A stretch of 12,384 bases of DNA from CAG-390 sp051867815 (lineage in GTDB: Bacteria > Bacillota > Clostridia > Oscillospirales > CAG-272). The notes beneath the pieces were generated by a model, which saw only the letters and a program-made list of their open reading frames with translations, searched no databases and was not told the origin of the DNA. Made by a program: the position numbers and the translations under genes. The DNA lies in contig JBJDZD010000062.1 of NCBI GenBank assembly GCA_051867815.1, positions 1 through 12,384 of the forward strand. The letters run 5' to 3'. This document shows positions 6,145-11,718 of this stretch, one piece after another. How positions within the stretch are numbered: the first letter of the stretch is position 1; each line of letters starts with the position of its first letter.

Positions 6145-6849
6145 ATGTTTAACTATTTACTGAAATACGGCGCGGACGATATTCAGAGCTATCTGATAAG
6201 TCTCGTGCTTACACTCCCCATCATACTGTTTTCGCTCACTCTGCACGAATGTGCGCACGGTTACGTTGCAAACAAGCTCGGCGACCCCACGGCAAAAAAT
6301 CTCGGCAGGCTTACGCTTAACCCCATAAAGCACCTTGATCCCATCGGATTCATTTGCATGCTTCTGTTCGGCTACGGCTGGGCAAAGCCCGTTCCGATCC
6401 AAACGAGGAATTTCGAGAATCCGCGCAAGGGCATGGCACTCTCCGCCATTGCAGGACCGATCAGCAATCTCGTCCTCGCCTTTTGTTTCGTTATTTTGCG
6501 CATGTTCTCGGAGCTGGGGTTCAATTTCCTGTTTTCAAACGTTGCGGTGGGCGAACGCGTTCTGATCATGGCTCAGCTCTTCCTTATCTTCTTTGATATC
6601 GGCGCTCAGCTCAACGTGTACCTTGCAGTATTCAACCTGCTCCCCGTTCCGCCCTTCGACGGCTCACGATTTTTCTATATCTTCCTGCCGACCAAGTGGT
6701 ATTTCAAGGTCATGAAGTACGAAAGATACGTCATGATAGCAATTCTCGCGCTCTTCTTCTTCGGCGTCCTTGCCGTACCGCTCAACTTTATTTCCGGCGG
6801 AATTCTGAACGCCATGTATTGGCTTGTCGGACTCATTCCAATCTTTTAA
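6145..6849 (+). CDS. M50 family site-2-type membrane metalloprotease (YwhC-like)
   Basis: This 234-residue polytopic membrane protein has the zinc-protease motif LHECAHG (33-39; H34, E35, H38). The second M50 motif is NLLPVPPFDGSR (164-175), where D172 is the third zinc ligand. Hydrophobic segments lie around 15-35, 65-80, 100-120, 138-165 and 196-230, and the catalytic residues sit within the membrane. The GRLTLNPIKHLDPIGFI stretch is typical of the small PDZ-less, CBS-less YwhC-like group, as opposed to RseP or SpoIVFB. The natural substrate is unknown. The start follows the ysxC stop by 3 nt and has only a poor ribosome binding site, which suggests coupled translation. A gene of this type directly before scpA-scpB is, from memory, a common arrangement in Clostridia. 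Confidence 0.9.
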   Translation: MFNYLLKYGADDIQSYLISLVLTLPIILFSLTLHECAHGYVANKLGDPTAKNLGRLTLNPIKHLDPIGFICMLLFGYGWAKPVPIQTRNFENPRKGMALSAIAGPISNLVLAFCFVILRMFSELGFNFLFSNVAVGERVLIMAQLFLIFFDIGAQLNVYLAVFNLLPVPPFDGSRFFYIFLPTKWYFKVMKYERYVMIAILALFFFGVLAVPLNFISGGILNAMYWLVGLIPIF

Positions 6850-6864
6850 CCCTCCGAGGAACTC

Positions 6865-7656
6865 ATGGAAGAAATCATAACATATAAGCTTGAGAAATTC
6901 GAGGGTCCGCTCGATCTGCTTCTGGCGCTTATAAAGAAAAACAAGGTGCAGATTGAGGATATCCCGATATCCCTGATCTGCGAACAGTATGTGGAATATA
7001 TCGCAAAGGCACAAAAGCTCGATATGGAGCTTGCGGTAGAATTTCTCGTCATGGCAAGCGACCTGATGCTCATCAAGAGCAAACTCTTGCTGCCGCGTGA
7101 GGAGAACGAGGAGGAGGAAGACCCCCGTGCAAAGCTTGCCGATGCGCTTGCAAGGCTTGAAGCTGCAAAAAACGTGGCGTCGGAGCTTGGAAAAAGATAT
7201 TCGCAGTTTTCCGGCAGAATGGCAAAGGACTCAGAGGATATCTCCCCCGACAAGACCTTCGTTCGCGACTACGAAGCTGACGAGCTGGTTCCGGCAATGC
7301 GCCGTGTTCTTGCCGAGTATCGCGACACGGAGACCATTTCCGCAGGGCTTGTTCGCCCCATCGTGGCAAGGCCCATCGTCCCCGTGCGCGTCAAGATAAT
7401 GGGCATCATGAGGCATTTCAAAACGCTTGATGTCACGCCGGCTCTCGGCGACATTCTTGACGATGCCGAGTCGCGCCCGGAGCTTGTTGCAATATTCCTC
7501 GGCGTTCTCGAGCTGATCAGAATGAAGCGCTTGCTCATCGTTGACGAAACGGATGAATTCGGAAATCTGCGCGGCGTATCAACAAGGTTCCGCGCCAACC
7601 CCGAGTTCGGCACCGCCCTTTCCGACGACATTGAAATTGACGGCTACAACGAATAA
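6865..7656 (+). CDS. scpA: Segregation and condensation protein A
   Basis: ScpA is the kleisin subunit that bridges the SMC dimer heads and binds ScpB, forming the condensin that organises newly replicated origins. The 263-residue protein shows the kleisin N-terminus YKLEKFEGPLDLLLALIKK (7-25) and ISLICEQYVEYI, which contact the SMC neck. The central charged helical region (about 80-115, with a Glu run at 80-86) binds ScpB. The C-terminal winged helix (about 175-230, with IFLGVLELIRMKRLLI) contacts the SMC cap. The start ATG follows a GAGGA. It is 15 nt after the M50 gene and 17 nt before scpB. Length is normal for the family. Confidence 0.96.
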   Translation: MEEIITYKLEKFEGPLDLLLALIKKNKVQIEDIPISLICEQYVEYIAKAQKLDMELAVEFLVMASDLMLIKSKLLLPREENEEEEDPRAKLADALARLEAAKNVASELGKRYSQFSGRMAKDSEDISPDKTFVRDYEADELVPAMRRVLAEYRDTETISAGLVRPIVARPIVPVRVKIMGIMRHFKTLDVTPALGDILDDAESRPELVAIFLGVLELIRMKRLLIVDETDEFGNLRGVSTRFRANPEFGTALSDDIEIDGYNE

Positions 7657-7673
7657 AGACAAGGTAAAGAAAA

Positions 7674-8339
7674 ATGGATCAGCAAAATAAACTTACGGAG
7701 ATTCGCAAGATAGAGGGTGCGCTTGAGGCAATACTGTTTGCGGCAGGTCATCCCGTCAGCTACGACAAGATAGGCGAGGCACTTGAGCTTACGCCGGGGG
7801 ACGCCAAACGCATTGCCGAGCATCTTGCGGACAAATACAACAATAATGCGGACGGCGGAATAATGATGCTCGTCTTCCCCGACACCTGCCAGCTCTGCAC
7901 ACGCGAAGATTACATTCCTCAGGTTCGCATTGCACTCGGCATCCGACGCGGAGGGAACCTCTCTAACTCCGCGCTCGAAGTGCTTGCCATCGTCGCATAC
8001 AATCAACCCGTTACGCGTTCCTTCGTCGATGCCGTACGCGGCGTTGACTCCGCGTACGCAGTCGGCTCTCTGCTCGACAAGGGGCTTATCGAGCCTTGCG
8101 GTCGCCTTGATGCGCCCGGCAGACCCACCCTGCTTGCAACAACGGAGAAATTCCTCCGCGTGTTCGGCCTTTCAAATCTCGGCGAGCTTCCGGAGGGCGG
8201 CGCTCTCCGCGGCGCGGCAGAAGCTCTCATCTGCAACGAGGAAGAAGACGAAGGTGAGCAGCTGAAGATCGAGGATACTCCCGCGGCATCCGAGGACGAA
8301 CCCGAGGAGCTTTACTCCCCGGAACCCGATGAAGAATAA
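7674..8339 (+). CDS. scpB: Segregation and condensation protein B
   Basis: ScpB dimers bind the middle of the ScpA kleisin and are required for SMC-ScpAB loading and function. The 221-residue protein has two winged-helix domains. The first (about 10-85) begins IEGALEAILFAAGHPVS. The second (about 95-170) carries LSNSALEVLAIVAYNQPVTR (96-115) and GRPTLLATTEKFLRVFGL (149-166), both family signatures. Residues after about 185 form an acidic, low-complexity tail (EEDEGEQ, SEDEPEE), as in many ScpB proteins. An AAGG lies 9 nt before the ATG. No frame interruption is seen. Confidence 0.96.
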   Translation: MDQQNKLTEIRKIEGALEAILFAAGHPVSYDKIGEALELTPGDAKRIAEHLADKYNNNADGGIMMLVFPDTCQLCTREDYIPQVRIALGIRRGGNLSNSALEVLAIVAYNQPVTRSFVDAVRGVDSAYAVGSLLDKGLIEPCGRLDAPGRPTLLATTEKFLRVFGLSNLGELPEGGALRGAAEALICNEEEDEGEQLKIEDTPAASEDEPEELYSPEPDEE

Positions 8340-8366
8340 AACTCACTTATCCCCACTTAAAGGCAG

Positions 8367-9050
8367 GTGATACATCTGACAGCGCTGTATATTATCGGCG
8401 GCATATTGCTCTTCTTTGCTTTTTTGGCGTCGTTGCGCGCCGAGGTCCTGATTGCATATTCGGATGAGCTTGCTCTGACAGTCCGAGTTCTCGGAATACC
8501 GATAAAAATCCTTCCGAAAAAAAAGAAGAAGGTCAAGATATCCGCCTATTCCAAGAAAAACCGCGCGAAATACGAGGCGGCACAAAAGGAAAAGGCAATA
8601 AAGAAAGCAAAAAAGAAAGCCGATAAAAAGAAAAAGAAGGACGAGGCAAAAGCAAAAAAGGAAGCCGATAAAGCCGCAGGCAAGGAAAAGCCCAAAAAGC
8701 CGATAGGCGAGATCATCGACATGATACGTGATCTCGTAGCCGTTGCCGTCGGGCGTTTTGCAAAGCACATCCGCATTCGAATCGCGCGCCTCCACATCGG
8801 CGTTGCAACAGGTGACGCCGCCACCACCGCCATACTTTACGGTACAATAGCACCCACCGTGGTATGCATTGCCACGTACCTTGATTCGACCTCCACCCTG
8901 CGCCATCCGGCAAAATCGGACGTCGATATTCACGCAGACTACCTCTCCGAAAATATGCAGATTGACATTGAGATCGGCTTTTCGATCTGTGTGTGGCAGC
9001 TTTTCGACATTCTCTTCCGTACGGGCTTCAGGCTCGTTAAACATCTGTAA
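8367..9050 (+). CDS. DUF2953 family protein (YtfI-like), N-terminal membrane anchor
   Basis: The function is unknown. DUF2953 genes commonly sit beside gerW/ytfJ, as ytfI does beside ytfJ in B. subtilis, and a sporulation role is suspected. The 227-residue product has one N-terminal transmembrane segment (about 4-23). A very Lys-rich region (about 51-112, with runs such as PKKKKKVK and KKADKKKKK) follows, then a folded domain with RIRIARLHIGVATGDAATT and YGTIAP (136-163), typical of DUF2953. A second amphipathic or hydrophobic stretch lies at 203-216. The start is uncertain. GTG at 8367 has AAAGG only 3 nt before it, and an in-frame CTG at 8376 would sit 4 nt after AGGTGAT. Both give nearly the same protein. 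It lies 27 nt after scpB and 36 nt before gerW. Confidence 0.85.
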   Translation: MIHLTALYIIGGILLFFAFLASLRAEVLIAYSDELALTVRVLGIPIKILPKKKKKVKISAYSKKNRAKYEAAQKEKAIKKAKKKADKKKKKDEAKAKKEADKAAGKEKPKKPIGEIIDMIRDLVAVAVGRFAKHIRIRIARLHIGVATGDAATTAILYGTIAPTVVCIATYLDSTSTLRHPAKSDVDIHADYLSENMQIDIEIGFSICVWQLFDILFRTGFRLVKHL

Positions 9051-9086
9051 AAAATAATTTTTCCATACATGAAAGGGTAATTTATC

Positions 9087-9521
9087 ATGGCAAACGAAAA
9101 CAAGCTTCAGGAAATCATCGCCGCTTCCCTCGAAAACATTCGCTCTATGGTTGATGCAAACACCGTTATCGGCGATCCCATCAACACTCCCCAGGGTACC
9201 ACCATCATTCCCGTATCCAAGGTCTCTCTCGGCTTTGCATCGGGCGGACTTGACTATGCCGGCAAGAGCGAGGAGGCTCTCCGCGCTCGCATGCAGAACT
9301 TCGGCGGAGGCGGAGGAACCGGTCTTTCCGTCGTTCCCGTAGGCTTCCTCGTTGTTTCTCCGAACGGTGACGTTGATATGATCAACGTGGGCATGGAATA
9401 CAAGAGCGGCCCCATTGAGCAGGTTGCGGACGTTATCGAGCGCGCCCCCGAGATCATCGCAAAGATCAAGACCTTCTTTGCTAAGGACGGAGAACCCGAT
9501 ACCGAGGAAGAAAACGCATAA
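9087..9521 (+). CDS. gerW: GerW/YtfJ family sporulation protein
   Basis: In B. subtilis YtfJ (GerW) is a forespore/spore protein needed for normal L-alanine germination; the molecular role is unclear. This 144-residue protein has the family core. It starts with an N-terminal helix containing LENIRSMVDANTVIGDPI (15-32), continues with TTIIPVSKVSLGFASGG (38-54), has the Gly-rich run NFGGGGGTGLSVVPVGFLVV (71-90) and ends the core with DVDMINV (95-101). There is no signal peptide. The C-terminus is short and acidic. A clear AAAGGG lies 9 nt before the ATG. It sits between the DUF2953 gene and the carboxypeptidase gene. No sporulation-sigma promoter is evident in front, so operon readthrough is the simplest expression route. 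Confidence 0.92.
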   Translation: MANENKLQEIIAASLENIRSMVDANTVIGDPINTPQGTTIIPVSKVSLGFASGGLDYAGKSEEALRARMQNFGGGGGTGLSVVPVGFLVVSPNGDVDMINVGMEYKSGPIEQVADVIERAPEIIAKIKTFFAKDGEPDTEEENA

Positions 9522-9533
9522 GTTCCGCTCTCC

Positions 9534-9563
9534 CGAAATATAATCTTACAAGATCATATTTCG
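9534..9563 (+). repeat. Near-perfect hairpin abutting the carboxypeptidase ribosome binding site
   Basis: CGAAATAT (9534-9541) pairs with ATATTTCG (9556-9563), and inside it ATCTT (9543-9547) pairs with AAGAT (9550-9554). There is one A/C mismatch and a minimal loop. The Shine-Dalgarno GAGGTGA begins in the last base of the stem. There is no T run, so it is not an intrinsic terminator. The left arm also contains a TATAAT (9539-9544), but no matching -35 is present 17 nt upstream. Confidence 0.6.
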
Positions 9564-9572
9564 AGGTGAAAA

Positions 9573-10730
9573 ATGAACGTTCCGCGCAAGCTCCTATTGC
9601 TTCTCATCTGCATGCTGACGCTTCTGCCGGCACATGTGAACGAAACATCCGTAAAACCGGATAACGGCATCGCAGACTCCTCTCTCCCGACTGTTCCGCT
9701 GAATATAGCGACTTCGGCAGGATCTGCGGTGCTTCTTGATGCAAGCGGCGACGAGGTGCGCGTGCTTTGGGCGCAAAACGCCGACGAGCGGCGCGGCCCG
9801 GCAAGCACGACCAAGATCATGACTGCGCTCGTGGCAGTTGAGCATATGCCGCTTTCACAAAAAATAACCGTCACGCGCGATTCCGTGGGCATTGAAGGCT
9901 CGTCCGTCTATCTTACCGAGGGCGAGGTCTTTACGCTTGAGGAGCTTATATGCTGTACCTTACTCGAATCGGCAAACGACGCGGCAACGGCGGTTGCCAT
10001 TGCCGTCAGCGGCAGTATTGAGGAGTTTGCCGTTCTCATGAACGAAAAATGCGACGAGCTTGGCCTGAGTGATACTCATTTTTCAAATCCTCACGGACTT
10101 GACGCGGATAATCATTACACGACCGCGCGCGAGCTTGGCATTATTGCCGCCGCCGCGCTTAAGAACGATGCTCTGCGCAAAATATTTTCTACCTATAAAA
10201 TGACCGTTGCAGCTCCGGACGGCGGCGCGCGATTGCTGATCAACCACAACAGGCTCCTCAAATCCGTTGAGGGCTGCATCGGCGTTAAGACCGGATATAC
10301 AAAGCAAAACGGGCGCTGTCTTGTTTCCGCCGCGGAGCGCGACGGCCTGCGCCTTATTGCGGTCACGCTAAACGACGGCAACGATTGGCATGATCACACC
10401 TTGATGCTCGAAGCGGGCTTTGAAGCCTACGAGCGAGTTGACCTTTGCCGGATCGCCCTCCCCGACATACCTGTTACGGGCGGTGAGCAGAGCCTTGTGC
10501 GCACAAAATTCGGCAATGCCGTTTACGTCACTCTCCCGAAGTCGGGTGCGAGAATTTCTTACAGAATAGAAAGCACTCCTTCCCTTTCCGCCCCCGTCGC
10601 TCGCGGAGCGGATGCCGGCAGGGTCGTGTTTCTCTGTGACGGTAAAGAGATTGCCGAGGCGCGGATAGTTACCGCCTATGCGGCGGCGCAAAAGAAAGAA
10701 AAAGGATTTTGGGATAAGCTCTTCGGCTGA
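9573..10730 (+). CDS. D-alanyl-D-alanine carboxypeptidase, peptidase S11 (DacB/DacF type)
   Basis: This low-molecular-weight penicillin-binding protein removes the terminal D-Ala from peptidoglycan stem peptides outside the membrane. The 385-residue product starts with a signal peptide (about 1-21, RKLLLLLICMLTLLPA). The active-site motifs are S78-T-T-K81 (SxxK, nucleophile S78), S133-A-N135 (SxN) and K239-T-G241 (KTG), with SNPHGLD at 171-177, all typical of S11. Residues from about 290 form a beta-rich C-terminal domain. The end is KKEKGFWDKLFG, which may be a short amphipathic membrane tether. The gene lies where B. subtilis has dacB, the spore-cortex PBP5* downstream of scpAB. A cortex role is therefore plausible, but sequence alone does not separate DacB, DacF and DacA. 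The ATG has GAGGTGA just upstream. Confidence 0.94.
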   Translation: MNVPRKLLLLLICMLTLLPAHVNETSVKPDNGIADSSLPTVPLNIATSAGSAVLLDASGDEVRVLWAQNADERRGPASTTKIMTALVAVEHMPLSQKITVTRDSVGIEGSSVYLTEGEVFTLEELICCTLLESANDAATAVAIAVSGSIEEFAVLMNEKCDELGLSDTHFSNPHGLDADNHYTTARELGIIAAAALKNDALRKIFSTYKMTVAAPDGGARLLINHNRLLKSVEGCIGVKTGYTKQNGRCLVSAAERDGLRLIAVTLNDGNDWHDHTLMLEAGFEAYERVDLCRIALPDIPVTGGEQSLVRTKFGNAVYVTLPKSGARISYRIESTPSLSAPVARGADAGRVVFLCDGKEIAEARIVTAYAAAQKKEKGFWDKLFG

Positions 10731-10734
10731 TCCC
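10711..10734 (+). repeat. Hairpin across the carboxypeptidase stop codon
   Basis: GGGAT (10711-10715) pairs with ATCCC (10730-10734). Inside, AGC pairs with GCT around a TCTTCG loop, with one A/G mismatch. It spans the TGA at 10728-10730 and ends 10 nt before the next ATG. It is followed by ATATATTAAA and not a T run, so termination is unlikely. It occupies the place where a ribosome binding site for the next gene would be expected. Confidence 0.5.
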
Positions 10735-10744
10735 ATATATTAAA

Positions 10745-11491
10745 ATGGAAAAGATCAGATTACAAAAGTATTTTACGGTCTGCGGTGTGCTCTCGCGCCG
10801 TGCCGCCGAAAAAGAGATCACGGCAGGAAACGTCAAGGTCAACGGCAAGCCTGCCGCAGTCGGCGACAAGGTTACGCCCGGTGTTGACAAGGTCGTCTGG
10901 AACGGCAGGGGCATCGTATACAAGCAGAACTCGGCAAAACGAGTTATTGCGCTGCACAAGCCGCGCGGATACGTTTGCACCGCCAGCGACGAAAAGGGTC
11001 GCAAGATGGTTACGGAGCTGGTTGCCGATGCGGGGGGGCGTCTTTACCCCATAGGCAGGCTTGACATGCAGTCCGAGGGCTTACTTCTGATGACCGATGA
11101 CGGCGAATTTGCAAACCTGATGATGCACCCTCGCCATCATATTCCGAAGGAGTACAAGGTGAGCGTTAAGGGAAACGTTGACGAGCGTGCGCTCGGCATT
11201 CTGCGCTCCGCGCTTGTTATCGACGGCTACAAAATAACGCCGGCAGAGGTTGAGGTAATCGACACCACAAGCGCCGCGACGCGTCTTTCCTTCGTCATCT
11301 GCGAGGGCAGAAACCGACAGATCAGGAAAATGTGCGAGCAGGCAGGGCTGACGGTCACTCGCCTTCGCCGCGTAAAGATCGGACCGATCTCACTCAGCGG
11401 GATCGCGCCGGGCACATGGCGTCAGCTTCGTGACGACGAAGTTGCATTGCTGAGAAGACTGGCAAAACTGAAACCCGATATTACGGAATAA
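10745..11491 (+). CDS. rluB: RsuA/RluB-family 23S rRNA pseudouridine synthase
   Basis: RluB makes pseudouridine near the peptidyl-transferase region of 23S rRNA (position 2605 in E. coli numbering). The 248-residue protein begins with an S4 RNA-binding domain (about 3-60, RLQKYFTVCGVLSRRAAEK). The catalytic domain follows with YPIGRLDMQSEGLLLMTDDG (101-120, catalytic D107), HPRHHIPKEYKVSVKG (128-143) and CEGRNRQIRKMCEQAG (186-201). RluB is preferred over RsuA or RluE because of overall layout and its position near scpAB, as in B. subtilis. The separation within the family is still an inference. The ATG lies 14 nt after the carboxypeptidase stop and has no Shine-Dalgarno. The S4 domain begins right after it, so no other start is sensible. 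Two TAA codons in tandem end the gene. Confidence 0.92.
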   Translation: MEKIRLQKYFTVCGVLSRRAAEKEITAGNVKVNGKPAAVGDKVTPGVDKVVWNGRGIVYKQNSAKRVIALHKPRGYVCTASDEKGRKMVTELVADAGGRLYPIGRLDMQSEGLLLMTDDGEFANLMMHPRHHIPKEYKVSVKGNVDERALGILRSALVIDGYKITPAEVEVIDTTSAATRLSFVICEGRNRQIRKMCEQAGLTVTRLRRVKIGPISLSGIAPGTWRQLRDDEVALLRRLAKLKPDITE

Positions 11492-11499
11492 TAACGCAT

Positions 11500-11528
11500 G
11501 CAGGGGAGTCGATTTTCGGCTCCCCTGC
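11500..11528 (+). terminator. Probable operon-end hairpin after rluB, weak T tract
   Basis: A 13-bp stem (11500-11512 with 11516-11528, arm GCAGGGGAGTCGA, one T-G wobble) closes a TTT loop. It starts 8 nt after the rluB stop. The stem is strong enough for an intrinsic terminator, but the following bases (CCTACATATT) lack a real T run. It may stop transcription poorly, need a factor, or protect the mRNA 3' end. If leaky, spo0A would also be read from the operon. Confidence 0.55.
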
Positions 11529-11544
11529 CCTACATATTCCGACA

Positions 11545-11600
11545 AAAATTACGCCAAACCACTATATTTTGCGGTTTGGTTGTAAATTTATGGTAATTTT
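11545..11600. repeat. Nested inverted repeats upstream of spo0A
   Basis: An outer pair AAAATTAC (11545-11552) / GTAATTTT (11593-11600) encloses an inner pair CCAAACC (11554-11560) / GGTTTGG (11573-11579) with a 12-nt AT-rich centre. All arms are exact. The element lies in the 227-bp spacer, upstream of the likely spo0A promoters, so it may be a DNA operator as much as an RNA structure. I do not recognise the binding protein. Confidence 0.45.
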
Positions 11601-11625
11601 ACACAAATACGACGGCATAATTTTG

Positions 11626-11678
11626 TATAATCTTTTTTCTCTTTTGCTATTGCAAAATATGATGTATTATGGTAAAAT
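11626..11678 (+). promoter_or_regulatory. Candidate spo0A promoter region
   Basis: Two weak candidates exist. TTGCAA (11650-11655) and TAAAAT (11673-11678) are 17 nt apart, with a predicted start about 35 nt before the ATG. A perfect TATAAT at 11626-11631 has no good -35 at 16-18 nt. I found no clear sigma-H motif of the type used by the B. subtilis spo0A promoter. The assignment is tentative. Confidence 0.4.
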
Positions 11679-11718
11679 ATTACTGTAAAAATTATCCATT
11701 TGGAGGAATAGAAAAAGC

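Noticed and set aside
8500..8710. Simple-sequence DNA repeat suspected in the AAG/AAA-rich tract
   Set aside because: There is no regular repeat unit. The pattern follows Lys/Ala/Glu codons of the DUF2953 frame and is protein-level low complexity.
9060..9080. Sporulation-sigma -10-like CATACAT before gerW
   Set aside because: No matching -35 for sigma-E, sigma-F or sigma-G lies at the right distance, and a seven-base AT-rich match is expected by chance.
9539..9544. TATAAT before the carboxypeptidase as an internal promoter
   Set aside because: The -35 position 17 nt upstream reads GCATAA and neighbouring spacings are no better. The hexamer is explained by the hairpin arm.
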